A stretch of 64,000 bases of DNA from an uncultured Paracoccus sp. GTDB taxonomy: Bacteria > Pseudomonadota > Alphaproteobacteria > Rhodobacterales > Rhodobacteraceae. A program made the position numbers and the translations under genes. This document shows positions 8,612 through 17,588 of the stretch, piece after piece. How positions within the stretch are numbered: the stretch's first letter is position 1; each line of letters opens with the position of its first letter. Where the stretch lies: the NCBI RefSeq assembly GCF_947487305.1, contig NZ_CANKWH010000013.1:54988-118987 (forward strand). Direction: 5' to 3'. The notes below the pieces were generated by a model, which saw nothing but the letters and a program-made list of their open reading frames with translations, ran no database searches and was not told the DNA's origin.

Positions 8612-9547
8612 TCAAGATTTGCGCGGCAGATCGAACCAGCGGCCGCCGACGCGGATCTTGGGTCCGGACCGGCGGCCGGGGACCAGTTCGAAGGGCAGAC
8701 TCTCGCGCAACCGCTGCGCCTCGGACCGGGTTTCGGGCAACAGGTCCATGATCGCCATGGCCCTGAGCGGCTCAAGCATGTCGCGGGCGGAATGGCCGAC
8801 ACCCGGCACGATCTTCAGCTGCCAGCCGAAATCGCAATCCAACCGCAGCGCCGTCATCGCCCCCAGGTCAAAGGTCCGGGCGGCACGCGCAAGGCGGTCC
8901 GGCCCCTGACGCCGGGCAGCCCTGTTGCGCCCCAGTGTCGGGTCGGTCGCCTCGTGATCCTCGGCGCCCACGCAGAGCGTCACCGACCGTTCGAGATAGC
9001 GGCGCTGGACCTCGCGCTCTTCCTCGCCGTGAAACACCCCGCCCAGACCATAGGGCGCGGCTTCGCCGGATGGCCATCGGCCCAGCAGGGGCTGGACATG
9101 GACCGAGGGGCTGACGATCACGATCCGCTCGGGCGCGGCCCGAAGCGGCTGGAAGGCGGCAACCCGCGACAGGAACTGTGCCCCGGCGGAGAAACCCCAG
9201 AGCCAATAGGGCAGCGACCGCCCGTCCAGCGCCCAGTCGACCAGCGCCGGCACCAGTCGCGTGGCCCATTGCTCGGGCGGGCGAGGACGCCCGCGGCCAT
9301 CGGTGATGTGGCCGCGCTGATAGGCGACGGGCGGAAAGCGCTTCCGGTCGAACAGCGGCGCCACGATCATCAGACCCAGCCGCTCGGACAGCGGCAGGGC
9401 GAAATCGCGCAGCGCCTCGGCATTGCCGCTGTTGCCATGACACATCAGCATCAGACCCTGCGCCTCTCGCGCGGGATGATGGGTATAAAGCGTCATCCGC
9501 ACATTGCCGATCACGGCAGTGCAACTGTCGGAACCTGTCCCGGTCAT
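8612..9547 (-). CDS. Cytoplasmic alpha/beta hydrolase, paralogue of the downstream gene
   Basis: A 311-residue alpha/beta-hydrolase that lacks a signal peptide, unlike the paralogue 58 bases downstream. It carries CHGNSGN (oxyanion loop, about 36), GFSAG (Ser120), GAEDHEATD (acid) and GVGHSARDM (His). ATG 9547 is preceded by GGAAGG at six bases; a longer frame to 9637 has no better site. The pair probably arose by tandem duplication, and one copy then gained or kept an export signal. The two are likely cotranscribed. Confidence 0.78.
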   Translation of the reverse strand: MTGTGSDSCTAVIGNVRMTLYTHHPAREAQGLMLMCHGNSGNAEALRDFALPLSERLGLMIVAPLFDRKRFPPVAYQRGHITDGRGRPRPPEQWATRLVPALVDWALDGRSLPYWLWGFSAGAQFLSRVAAFQPLRAAPERIVIVSPSVHVQPLLGRWPSGEAAPYGLGGVFHGEEEREVQRRYLERSVTLCVGAEDHEATDPTLGRNRAARRQGPDRLARAARTFDLGAMTALRLDCDFGWQLKIVPGVGHSARDMLEPLRAMAIMDLLPETRSEAQRLRESLPFELVPGRRSGPKIRVGGRWFDLPRKS

Positions 9548-9710
9548 ACCAGCCTTCCCGCTGCAAGTATGGGAACGCAACCTTCCGTTGCGCCCAGGAT
9601 GTTCAAATCCCCTAGCATGAAATTGCGATCTCAACAAATCTTGTCGGCTAAACCGAGTGGTTTTTCTTCCAGATGGTCAGGATACGCTGCCCATCGCCAG
9701 CCGAACGCCG

Positions 9711-10751
9711 CTAGGCCCGGTCCGTCCCGCCAGCCGGCCCGGCCGGTGCGGCCGTCGAATCGCGCAGCATCAACCGGGGAACCAGCAGCGTGACTTCGGC
9801 GATCTCGCGCCCGGCAATGCGGTCGATGATGATGCCGGCTGCCGCCCGGCCAAGGTCGCGCTTGGGCTGGCGGATGGTGGTCAGGGCCGGGGTAAGGTGC
9901 GAGGCCAGTTCGATGTCATCGAAGCCGATGACCGACACGTCGCGCGGCACGGAAATGCCGCGCTGGTGAAGCCGTGCCATGAAGGCGCAGGCCATCTCGT
10001 CCGAAAAGGCAAAGACCGCGCTGGGGCGCGTTGCGTCCGGCATGGCGGTCCACAGATCGGCCGCCGCCTGCCCCGAGGCGAGGGTGAAATCACCCGGAAA
10101 GCTTACAAGCTGCGCCCCCTCGGCTGCGGCTTCCGCCCCGGCCAGTCGCGCCTGGTGCAAAACGTTTTGCGACGGCCCGCCGATGATGCCGATGCGCCCA
10201 TGTCCCAACTCGCGCAGATGGGCGACCGCCAGTCGCCCGCCCTCGCGGTTGTCCAGCATCACCCGCGGCAGGGATGCGCCTTCGATCCATTCGCAGGCGG
10301 TGACGATCGGCGGCAGGTCGTCGCGCTGGTCCAGATCCGCATGGGGTACCAACCCGTCCAAGAGGATGATGCCATCGGCACGCGAGGGATCAAGAAACCG
10401 CTCCAGCGTCCGGTGCCGACCCTCGCCCTCCAGTGTATCCGCGACCAAGAGGTCATAGCCCCCGCGCGCCAACTCGCGCCCCATGCCTTCGAGGATCTTG
10501 GCAAAGAACGGGTTGCCCAAATTGGGCACCAGCGCCACCACGCTGCCGGTGCGCTGCTTGCGCAGGTTCCGCGCGGCATGGTTCATCCGGTAGCCGGTCG
10601 CGCTTACCGCATTCATCACCGCCAGCCGTGTCGCTTCGGCCACCAGCCCCGGTCGCGACAGGACCCGGCTGACCGTCGCCGGCGAGACACCGGCCAGCTT
10701 GGCCACGTCAGAAATCTTTGCCCGGCCGGGCGTCGCCATGCGCTTGTTCAT
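9711..10751 (-). CDS. LacI-family transcriptional regulator
   Basis: A 346-residue LacI/GalR-type repressor. The N-terminal helix-turn-helix is at about 12-35 (ISDVAKLAGVSPATVSRVLS), followed by the hinge helix ending in AARNLRK and a periplasmic-binding-protein-like sugar-sensing domain. It is transcribed away from the sugar locus starting at 10855, with a LacI-type box at 10805-10818 between them, so it probably controls that locus in response to its sugar or a breakdown product. A perfect CG-centred palindrome also lies inside the gene (10157-10170). Confidence 0.9.
   Translation of the reverse strand: MNKRMATPGRAKISDVAKLAGVSPATVSRVLSRPGLVAEATRLAVMNAVSATGYRMNHAARNLRKQRTGSVVALVPNLGNPFFAKILEGMGRELARGGYDLLVADTLEGEGRHRTLERFLDPSRADGIILLDGLVPHADLDQRDDLPPIVTACEWIEGASLPRVMLDNREGGRLAVAHLRELGHGRIGIIGGPSQNVLHQARLAGAEAAAEGAQLVSFPGDFTLASGQAAADLWTAMPDATRPSAVFAFSDEMACAFMARLHQRGISVPRDVSVIGFDDIELASHLTPALTTIRQPKRDLGRAAAGIIIDRIAGREIAEVTLLVPRLMLRDSTAAPAGPAGGTDRA
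10157..10170. promoter_or_regulatory. Perfect 14-bp palindrome GCAAAACGTTTTGC inside lacI
   Basis: The sequence equals its own reverse complement and has the central CG and A/T flanks typical of LacI/GalR-family operators. It lies within the coding region, where it encodes Gln-Asn-Val-Leu-His. It could be an intragenic auxiliary operator for looping, or coincidence. Confidence 0.3.
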
Positions 10752-10804
10752 CGCGTGAGACTAGGCCCGGAACGCCCATCCGGCAAGCGCAAGAAGAAAA
10801 TCGT

Positions 10805-10818
10805 TGTAATCGATTTCA
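10805..10818. promoter_or_regulatory. Probable LacI-family operator TGTAATCGATTTCA
   Basis: CG-centred imperfect palindrome (one mismatched pair) in the 103-base gap between the divergent lacI gene and the sugar operon, 37 bases before the ATG at 10855. Position and form match operators of this family (consensus TGTAANCGNTTACA). Confidence 0.55.
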
Positions 10819-10854
10819 GTCCAGTGCAGCCTGAGAATCAGGGGAGAGATATTC

Positions 10855-11907
10855 ATGCGGACCATCAAGGGGCCTGCGCTGTTTCTGGCGCAGTTCATCG
10901 GCAACACGGCGCCGTTCGACTCGTGGGACGGGATCACCCGTTGGGCCGCCGATTGCGGCTATCTGGGCGTGCAGCTGCCGACGCTTGATCCCCGCTTTCT
11001 GGATCTGGAGCTGGCCGAGTCCTCCGCAACCTATCGCGACGAGTTCCTGGGCGTGGCGCGCCAGAACGGCGTCGAGGTCACGGAACTGTCGACCCATCTG
11101 CAGGGCCAGCTGGTCGCCGTTCACCCCGCCTACGACGCAGGCTTTGATGCCTTCGCCCCGGCGGCGATCCGCGGCAATCCCAAGGCCAGGCAGGACTGGG
11201 CCGTTGCTCAGGTCGCCCGCGCCATCCGCGTCAGTCGCCTGTTGGGGCTGGACCGCATGGTCAGCTTCTCAGGCTCGCTCGCCTGGCCCTATCTCTATCC
11301 CTGGCCCCAGCGCGCGCCGGGTATGGTCGAGACCGCCTTCGACACGCTGGCCGCGCGCTGGCGCCCGCTCCTGGATCTCGCCGACGAGCATGGCGTGGAC
11401 ATCTGCTATGAGATCCATCCCGGCGAGGATCTGCATGACGGCGTGACCTTCGAGATGTTCCTCGACCGGGTGGACCAGCATCCCCGCGCCAACATGCTTT
11501 ACGACCCGTCGCATTACGTGCTGCAGCAGCTCGATTATCTGCAGAACATCGACATCTATCACGACCGCATCCGCATGTTCCATGTGAAGGATGCCGAGTT
11601 CCGCCCCACCGGCCGGCAAGGCGTCTATGGCGGCTATCAGTCATGGGTCGATCGCGCCGGGCGCTTCCGCAGCCTTGGCGACGGTCAGGTTGATTTCGGA
11701 CAGGTCTTTTCCAAGCTGACCCAGTACGGCTTCGATGGCTGGGCCGTGGTCGAATGGGAATGCGCGCTGAAGCACCCCGAGGACGGGGCGCGCGAGGGGG
11801 CCAAGTTCGTCCGCGACCACATCATCCGCACCACCCCGCACGCCTTCGACGATTTCGCCGCCAGCGATGTCGATCCCTCGGCCATCAGAAAGGCGCTTGG
11901 ACTATGA
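10855..11907 (+). CDS. Sugar phosphate isomerase/epimerase-like TIM-barrel protein
   Basis: A 350-residue AP-endonuclease-2-type TIM barrel, the fold of xylose isomerase, IolE and related sugar isomerases/epimerases. Likely metal-binding stations are CYEIHPGED at about 183, YDPSHYV at about 222, MFHVKDAEF at about 241, and VVEWEC at about 299. A good ribosome site (GGGGAGAGAT) precedes the ATG. It is first in a tight operon whose next gene starts within its stop codon (ATGA, 11904-11907). With the adjacent Gfo/Idh/MocA dehydrogenase it forms the pairing seen in inositol-like and oxidised-sugar catabolism. The exact substrate cannot be read from the sequence. Confidence 0.82.
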   Translation: MRTIKGPALFLAQFIGNTAPFDSWDGITRWAADCGYLGVQLPTLDPRFLDLELAESSATYRDEFLGVARQNGVEVTELSTHLQGQLVAVHPAYDAGFDAFAPAAIRGNPKARQDWAVAQVARAIRVSRLLGLDRMVSFSGSLAWPYLYPWPQRAPGMVETAFDTLAARWRPLLDLADEHGVDICYEIHPGEDLHDGVTFEMFLDRVDQHPRANMLYDPSHYVLQQLDYLQNIDIYHDRIRMFHVKDAEFRPTGRQGVYGGYQSWVDRAGRFRSLGDGQVDFGQVFSKLTQYGFDGWAVVEWECALKHPEDGAREGAKFVRDHIIRTTPHAFDDFAASDVDPSAIRKALGL

Positions 11908-13001
11908 CACCCGTTCGTCTTGGCATGGTCGGCGGCGGCAGCGGCGCCTTTATCGGCGCGGTGCATCGCATCGCCGCGCGCATGGATGGCCGTTTCGATC
12001 TGGTCGCCGGTGCCCTCTCTTCGGACCCCGACCGTGCGGCGGCCAGCGCGGCGGAGCTGAACATCGCCCGCAGCTATGCCGATTTCACCGAGATGGCCCG
12101 GGCCGAGGCAGCGCGCGAAGACGGGATCGAGGCGGTGGCCATTGTCACCCCGAACCACATGCACGCCGCCCCCGCCGTCGCCTTCCTCAAGGCCGGAATC
12201 CATGTCATCTGCGACAAGCCGCTGGCCGCGACCCCGGATCAGGCGCGCGAGATCGCCGAGGCCGCAGCCGCCAGCGACGCGCGCTTCTTCCTGACCCACA
12301 ACTATTCCGCCCTGCCGATGGTGCGCGAGGCGCGCGCGCTGGTCGCCGAGGGCGCGCTTGGCCAGATCCGGCTGGTGCAGGCCGAATATCTGCAGGGCTG
12401 GTTGTCGGATGCCGCGCAGGGGAAACAGGCCGAATGGCGCACCGATCCGGCCCGCGCCGGTGCCGGGGCGCTTGGCGATATCGGCACCCATGCCTGGCAG
12501 TTGGCGCAGTTCGTGACCGGCCAGACGCCCTCTGAAATTTCCGCCCAACTCTCCAGCATCGTGCCGGACCGGCCCATCGACGACGATGCCCGCGTGGCGC
12601 TGCGCTATGCGTCGGGCGCAAAGGGCGGCATCTGGGTCAGCCAGGTCGCCGCCGGTCAGGGCAACAACCTGTCGCTGCGCGTCTTTGGCACCAAGGGCGG
12701 GCTCGAATGGCGGCAGGAAGACAGCGAGCGGCTGATCCTGACGCCCAAGGACGGCCCGGCGCAGATCCTGACCCGGGCGCAGGATCGCAGCCAGTCCTTC
12801 CGCACCCCGCCAGGCCATCCCGAGGGTTATCTGGAAGGTTTCGCCAATCTTTACAGCGACATCGCCGCCATCATCCGGGGCGATCTGGCCCATGCCGCGC
12901 GCGTGCCGGGAATTGCCGACGGGCTGTCGGGCATGACGTTCATCGCCGCTGCACAAGCCTCGTCGGCGCAGGATGGCGCCTGGACCAAGGTGCAGGCATG
13001 A
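11904..13001 (+). CDS. Gfo/Idh/MocA-family oxidoreductase
   Basis: A 365-residue NAD(P)-dependent sugar dehydrogenase-like protein. The N-terminal Rossmann fold reads RLGMVGGGSGAFIG, the family EKP-like motif is CDKPLA at about 100, and the C-terminal alpha/beta domain contains GALGDIGTHAWQLAQF with the usual Gly-Asp-x-Gly-x-His element. The start at 11904 overlaps the previous stop and matches the family N terminus; an upstream in-frame extension to 11754 lies inside the preceding gene and is rejected. It probably oxidises or reduces a ring hydroxyl of the imported sugar or cyclitol. Confidence 0.87.
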   Translation: MTPVRLGMVGGGSGAFIGAVHRIAARMDGRFDLVAGALSSDPDRAAASAAELNIARSYADFTEMARAEAAREDGIEAVAIVTPNHMHAAPAVAFLKAGIHVICDKPLAATPDQAREIAEAAAASDARFFLTHNYSALPMVREARALVAEGALGQIRLVQAEYLQGWLSDAAQGKQAEWRTDPARAGAGALGDIGTHAWQLAQFVTGQTPSEISAQLSSIVPDRPIDDDARVALRYASGAKGGIWVSQVAAGQGNNLSLRVFGTKGGLEWRQEDSERLILTPKDGPAQILTRAQDRSQSFRTPPGHPEGYLEGFANLYSDIAAIIRGDLAHAARVPGIADGLSGMTFIAAAQASSAQDGAWTKVQA

Positions 13002-14482
13002 CCGTTCTGGCGCTGCGCAATGTCTCGAAAAGCTTCGGACCCATCCAGGTGCTGCACAATGTCGATCTGGCACTCGAACCGGGCGAGGTTCACGCCCTGA
13101 TCGGCGAGAACGGCGCCGGGAAATCCACGATCATGAAGATCCTCAGCGGTTTTCTGGACCCGACCGAGGGCGAGTTGCTGTTCAGCGGGCAGCCCGTGCG
13201 CTTTGGCAGCGGCCCCGAAGCCGAGGCGCAGGGCATCGTGGTCATCCATCAGGAATTCAATCTTGCCGCCGACCTGACCGTCGCGGCGAACGTGTTCCTT
13301 GGCCGCGAATTGGGCGGCTTCCGGCTGGACCACAGCGCGATGCGCGCCGCCACCGCCAAGCTTCTGGACAGGCTGCACAGCCCCATCGATCCCGGAACGC
13401 TGATCCGCGATCTGTCGGTGCCCGACCGGCAGATGGTCGAGATCGCCAAGGCCCTGTCGCGCAATCCTCGCGTCCTGATCATGGACGAACCGAGCGCCGT
13501 CCTGACCCATCGCGAGGTCGGCAGCCTTTACGAACAGATCGATCGGCTGCGCGGCGAGGGCGTGGCGATCCTTTACTGCTCGCACCGGCTGGACGAGGTG
13601 GCGCATCTGGCCGACCGCATCACCGTCTTGCGCGATGGCCGCGTGGTGCGTCAGGCCCTGCGCGGCGAGCTGACCGAGGATGGCATGGCCGCCGCCATGG
13701 TCGGGCGCGAGTTGCAGGATTTCTATCCGCCGAAGGGCAATCCCTCGGATGAACCGGCGCTGCAGATCACCGACCTGACCGTGCCGGGGAAGGTCCATGG
13801 CGTCAGCCTGACGCTGAGGAAGGGCGAGGTTCTGGGAATTGCCGGGCTGGTCGGCTCAGGCCGGACCGAACTGGCCGAGGGCATCGTCGGGCTGCGCGCG
13901 GCGACGGGCGAGATCCGCGTGGGCGGCCGGCCGACCCCGATCACCAGCCTGCGCGACGCCTTCGCCGCCGGCCTCGCCTATCTCACCGAGGACCGCAAGG
14001 AGGCCGGGCTGCTGCTGGACAAGGGGTTGCGCGAGAACCTGACCCTGGCCACACTGGAGCGCTTCGGCGCGTGGCGGCTGGATGTAGCGGCCGAGGATGC
14101 GGCGCTGGACAAGGCCACGCAGGAGTTCGACATCCGCGCCCCCCGCCGCGACATGGTGGCGGGCAAGCTCTCGGGTGGGAACCAGCAGAAGCTGCTTCTG
14201 GCCAAGACCATGCTGCCCGATCCCCGGATCATCATCATCGACGAACCGACGCGCGGCATCGATGTCGGCACCAAGGCACAGATCTATGCCTTCATCCGCG
14301 ATCTCGCCGCCGAGGGCCGCAGCCTGATCGTCATCAGCAGCGAGATGACCGAGGTGATCGGCATCTCTGACCGCGTGCTGGTGATGCGCGAGGGCCGGCT
14401 GGCCGGCGCCGTCGAGGGCAATGCCATGACCGAAGACAACATCGTCCGCCTTGCCATGGGCGTGACCGGAGAGGCCGCATGA
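12998..14482 (+). CDS. Sugar ABC transporter ATPase, two-domain CUT2 type
   Basis: A 494-residue duplicated ATPase of the RbsA/XylG/MglA class that energises the permease encoded next. The N-terminal half has GENGAGKST (Walker A) and LIMDEPSAVL (Walker B). The C-terminal half has the usual degenerate Walker A GLVGSGRTE, the signature LSGGNQQK and IIIDEPTRGIDVG. The start overlaps the preceding stop by ATGA (12998-13001). A longer upstream frame is a shadow of the Gfo/Idh/MocA gene. Confidence 0.93.
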   Translation: MTVLALRNVSKSFGPIQVLHNVDLALEPGEVHALIGENGAGKSTIMKILSGFLDPTEGELLFSGQPVRFGSGPEAEAQGIVVIHQEFNLAADLTVAANVFLGRELGGFRLDHSAMRAATAKLLDRLHSPIDPGTLIRDLSVPDRQMVEIAKALSRNPRVLIMDEPSAVLTHREVGSLYEQIDRLRGEGVAILYCSHRLDEVAHLADRITVLRDGRVVRQALRGELTEDGMAAAMVGRELQDFYPPKGNPSDEPALQITDLTVPGKVHGVSLTLRKGEVLGIAGLVGSGRTELAEGIVGLRAATGEIRVGGRPTPITSLRDAFAAGLAYLTEDRKEAGLLLDKGLRENLTLATLERFGAWRLDVAAEDAALDKATQEFDIRAPRRDMVAGKLSGGNQQKLLLAKTMLPDPRIIIIDEPTRGIDVGTKAQIYAFIRDLAAEGRSLIVISSEMTEVIGISDRVLVMREGRLAGAVEGNAMTEDNIVRLAMGVTGEAA

Positions 14483-15447
14483 AACTGGACCTGCATACCC
14501 TTGGCCCGCTGGTCGCGCTGGTCGCGCTGATCATCCTCGGCGCGCTGCTGAACCCGGCATTCCTCGCGCCGGCGAATATCACCAACGTTCTGGCGCGCTC
14601 GGCCTTCATCGGCATGATCGCGGTCGGCATGACCTTCGTCATCACCGCCGGCGGGCTTGACCTCTCGGTCGGCTCGATGGCGGCCTTTCTCGCGGGCATC
14701 GCCATCATCGCGATGAACTTCGCCCTGCCCTCGGTCGGCGAGAACTGGGGCACGATCCTCCTTGGCATGATCGTCTGTATCCTTGGCGGCATTGCGGCGG
14801 GCTATCTGAACGGCGCGCTGATCACCAAGGCGCGGATCGAGCCGTTCATCGTCACCCTGGGCACCATGGGCATCTTCCGCTCGCTGATCACCTGGATGGC
14901 CGATGGCGGCACGCTGAGCCTCGATTATGGCCTGCGCACGCTGGCCCGGCCGGTCTATTATGGCGGCATTGGCTGGATCACCTGGCCGATCATCGCCTTC
15001 GCCCTGACCGCCATCGCCGGCGAATGGATCATGCGCCATTCCCGCTTTGGCCGCCATGTCGAGGCCATCGGCTCGAATGACCGGGTGGCGCGCTATTCGG
15101 CCATCGACGTGAACCGGGTGAAGCTGATGACCTATGTGCTTCTGGGCCTGCTGGTCGGGCTGGCCACCGTGCTTTACGTCCCGCGTCTCGGCTCGGCCTC
15201 GGGCTCGACCGGCACGCTCTGGGAGCTCGAGGCGATCGCCGCCGTCATCATCGGCGGCACCGCGCTGAAGGGCGGCACGGGCCGGGTCTGGGGCACCGTG
15301 GTCGGCGTGCTGATCCTGTCGCTCATCGACAACATCCTCAATTTGGCCGATCTGGTCAGCCCCTATCTCAACGGGGCGATCCAGGGGGTCATCATCGTTC
15401 TTGCTGTCGTCTTGCAGCGGGAGAAACGCACCGCCGACGAGCGGTAA
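14479..15447 (+). CDS. Sugar ABC transporter permease (RbsC-like)
   Basis: A 322-residue polytopic membrane protein of the CUT2 family with about 8-10 hydrophobic helices. Family landmarks are GMTFVITAGGLDLSVGSM at about 52, IEPFIVTLGTM at about 115, and the conserved EAA-like loop LEAIAAVIIGGTALKGGTG at about 251. It forms the translocation pore with the ATPase encoded before it (ATGA overlap 14479-14482) and the binding protein encoded after it. Confidence 0.92.
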   Translation: MKLDLHTLGPLVALVALIILGALLNPAFLAPANITNVLARSAFIGMIAVGMTFVITAGGLDLSVGSMAAFLAGIAIIAMNFALPSVGENWGTILLGMIVCILGGIAAGYLNGALITKARIEPFIVTLGTMGIFRSLITWMADGGTLSLDYGLRTLARPVYYGGIGWITWPIIAFALTAIAGEWIMRHSRFGRHVEAIGSNDRVARYSAIDVNRVKLMTYVLLGLLVGLATVLYVPRLGSASGSTGTLWELEAIAAVIIGGTALKGGTGRVWGTVVGVLILSLIDNILNLADLVSPYLNGAIQGVIIVLAVVLQREKRTADER

Positions 15448-15471
15448 CAGATATTAAACCGGGAGGAATTC

Positions 15472-16434
15472 ATGAACCGCAGAACTCTGATGAAGGCGAC
15501 GGCGCTGGCTGCTGTGCTGGGCATGGGCGCAGGCGCGGCCTTCGCGCAGGATACCGAGAAAAAGGTGATCGGGGTCTCGATCCCCTCGGCCACGCATGGC
15601 TTCATGGGCGGGCTGAACTGGCACGCACAGGACAGCATCGAACGCCTCAGCGCCGCCTATCCGAACCTCGAATTCGTGCTGTCCACGGCGGGCGATTCCG
15701 CCAAGCAGGTCGCCGATATCGAGGACATGATGGCGACCCGCAACATCGACGGCCTTGTCGTCCTGCCCTTCGAATCCGAGCCGCTGACCGCCCCGGTCGC
15801 TGCGGTGAAGGAAGCCGGCAAATTCGTTACCGTGGTCGATCGGGGCCTGTCGCAGGAGGGCATCGAGGATCTCTATGTCGCCGGTGACAACACCGCCTTC
15901 GGCCGCGTCGCGGGCGAGTATTTCCGCGACAACCTGGAAGCCGGCAGCAAGGTCGTGGTCCTGCGCGGCATCCCGACCACGCTCGACAACGAGCGGGTCG
16001 AGGCCTTCCAGGCGGCGCTGGAAGGCTCGGAGATCGAGATCCTCGACATGCAGCACGGCAACTGGAACCGCGATGACGCCTTCACCGTCATGCAGGACTT
16101 TCTGTCGAAATATCCCGAGATCGACGCGGTCTGGGCTGCCGATGACGACATGGCCGTCGGCGTCATGGAGGCCATCGCCGCCGCCAATCGCAGCGAGGAA
16201 ATGTGGGTGATCGGCGGCGCCGGGATGAAGGAAATCGTCAAGCGCATCATGGACGGCGACCCGCAACTGCCGGTGAACGTGACCTACCCGCCGGCGCTGA
16301 TCTCCTCGGCCATCGAGATGACCGCCCTGCGCTTCGTCTCGAACGCGCCGATGACCGGCCGCTTCATCATTGGCAGCCAGTTGATCACCCCCGAGAACGC
16401 GGAACAGTTCTATTATCCCGACAGCCCGTTCTGA
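15472..16434 (+). CDS. Sugar ABC transporter periplasmic binding protein
   Basis: A 320-residue type-I periplasmic binding protein of the RbsB/CUT2 kind. The signal peptide covers residues 1-24 (RRTLMKATALAAVLGM, cleavage near AFAQD). The mature part opens KKVIGVSIPSATHGFM and contains the DGLVVLPFESE and WAADDDMAVGVMEAI elements that line the sugar cleft in this family. GGGAGG precedes the ATG. It is the last gene of the operon and is followed by a strong terminator. A C-terminal SBP gene position is unusual but not rare for this class. Confidence 0.92.
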   Translation: MNRRTLMKATALAAVLGMGAGAAFAQDTEKKVIGVSIPSATHGFMGGLNWHAQDSIERLSAAYPNLEFVLSTAGDSAKQVADIEDMMATRNIDGLVVLPFESEPLTAPVAAVKEAGKFVTVVDRGLSQEGIEDLYVAGDNTAFGRVAGEYFRDNLEAGSKVVVLRGIPTTLDNERVEAFQAALEGSEIEILDMQHGNWNRDDAFTVMQDFLSKYPEIDAVWAADDDMAVGVMEAIAAANRSEEMWVIGGAGMKEIVKRIMDGDPQLPVNVTYPPALISSAIEMTALRFVSNAPMTGRFIIGSQLITPENAEQFYYPDSPF

Positions 16435-16458
16435 TCGAACGCAGATTGTGACGAGTGC

Positions 16459-16487
16459 CCCCGCCATCGACGATGGCGGGGTTTTTC
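16459..16487 (+). terminator. Rho-independent terminator of the sugar operon
   Basis: Near-perfect stem CCCCGCCATC / GATGGCGGGG followed directly by TTTTTC, 25 bases after the binding-protein stop. The LysR gene on the other strand ends 39 bases further on. Confidence 0.9.
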
Positions 16488-16525
16488 TTACGATTGTTCA
16501 GCGGTCTGCCCCGGAATCGATTGCG

Positions 16526-17470
16526 TCAGCCCGCCGGGTCAGCGGCCTGCCCAATCCCCTCCTGCCACGGCCCGCCATCCGCCAGCTCTGCTGCGAGATG
16601 GTCCACCAGCGCCCTGAGCTTCGCGGGCATCGGTGTGACCGGGGGCCAGACGGCCATGACCGGCAGGGCGCGGGTCTCGTAATCGGCCAGCACCCGCTGC
16701 AATCGCCCCTCGCGCAGCGCATCGGCGACGATGAAGCCGGGCAGCATCGCCAGCCCGACGCCCGCAATCGCCATCTCGCGCATGGCCTCGCCATTGTTCA
16801 GACTCAGCCGGCTTGTGACCTGCGGCGAGATCATCCGCCCGCCCTGCCGGAACTGCCACAGCTGCGCATCGGGGATATGGCTGTAGCCGATGACCTGATG
16901 ATCGCGCAGATCGGCCAGACCCGACGGCACGCCATGCCGCGCGAGGTAATCCGGGCTGGCGCAGGCGACTTGCCGGTCCTCGCACAGCTTGCGGGCAATC
17001 AGCGCCCCGTCCCTCGCCTCGCCGATGCGGATGCCCAGGTCAAAACCGTCGCGTGCCAGATCGCGGGCGCGGTCGTCGTAATCGATGCGCAGTTCCAGCC
17101 CCGGATGGGCGGCAGCGAAACGCGCGAGGATCGCCGACAGATGCATGGTGCCAAAGCTCATCGGCGCGGCGATGGACAGGCTGCCGCGCAAGGGCGCCGC
17201 GCCGTCCATGCCCCAGGCCGCGCTTTCGGTGGCGGCGGTCAGTTCCGCCAGCGCCGGGCGCAGCCGCTCGGCCAGCCGCAATGCGGCCTCGGTCGGGCTG
17301 ATGCGGCCGGCATGGCGGCGGAACAGGGCCGCGCCCACGGCGGTCTCGAAATCGCCGATCCGTTTCGAGATCACCGATTTCGACAGGTTCAGCCGGGCGG
17401 CGGCGGCCGTCACCGTGCCCAGTTCCATGACCGCAAGGAAGGTCGAGATTTCATCGAGACTATAGCGCAT
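16526..17470 (-). CDS. LysR-family transcriptional regulator
   Basis: A 314-residue LysR regulator. The winged helix-turn-helix spans residues 1-60 (FLAVMELGTVTAAAARLNLSK, then SVISKRIGDFE), followed by the effector-binding domain (GSLSIAAPMSFG, DLGIRIGE, AIAGVGLAMLPGF). ATG 17470 matches the family N terminus; a longer frame to 17605 would run through its own promoter. It diverges from a VOC dioxygenase-like gene across a region containing CGTTCG-N7-CGAACG (17496-17514). The same box precedes the pirin/GST genes at 22753, so these are its likely targets. Confidence 0.88.
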   Translation of the reverse strand: MRYSLDEISTFLAVMELGTVTAAAARLNLSKSVISKRIGDFETAVGAALFRRHAGRISPTEAALRLAERLRPALAELTAATESAAWGMDGAAPLRGSLSIAAPMSFGTMHLSAILARFAAAHPGLELRIDYDDRARDLARDGFDLGIRIGEARDGALIARKLCEDRQVACASPDYLARHGVPSGLADLRDHQVIGYSHIPDAQLWQFRQGGRMISPQVTSRLSLNNGEAMREMAIAGVGLAMLPGFIVADALREGRLQRVLADYETRALPVMAVWPPVTPMPAKLRALVDHLAAELADGGPWQEGIGQAADPAG

Positions 17471-17495
17471 GGCAACAGCATAGCGCGCCGCGCGC

Positions 17496-17514
17496 CGTTC
17501 GCAATTCCCGAACG
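17496..17514. promoter_or_regulatory. Putative LysR operator, site 1
   Basis: Perfect inverted repeat CGTTCG-CAATTCC-CGAACG in the 118-base gap between the divergent LysR and VOC genes. The inner TTCG-N7-CGAA has the T-N11-A geometry of LysR boxes. A second copy with identical GTTCG/CGAAC arms and a similar CAATT-containing spacer lies at 22753-22769. Confidence 0.6.
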
Positions 17515-17588
17515 CCGGCTTCGCGATGGGCCGGCTGGCGTCCTGCGGCATCGCACCCGAGATTGGGGGCAACGAAAAGGAGAGCATC

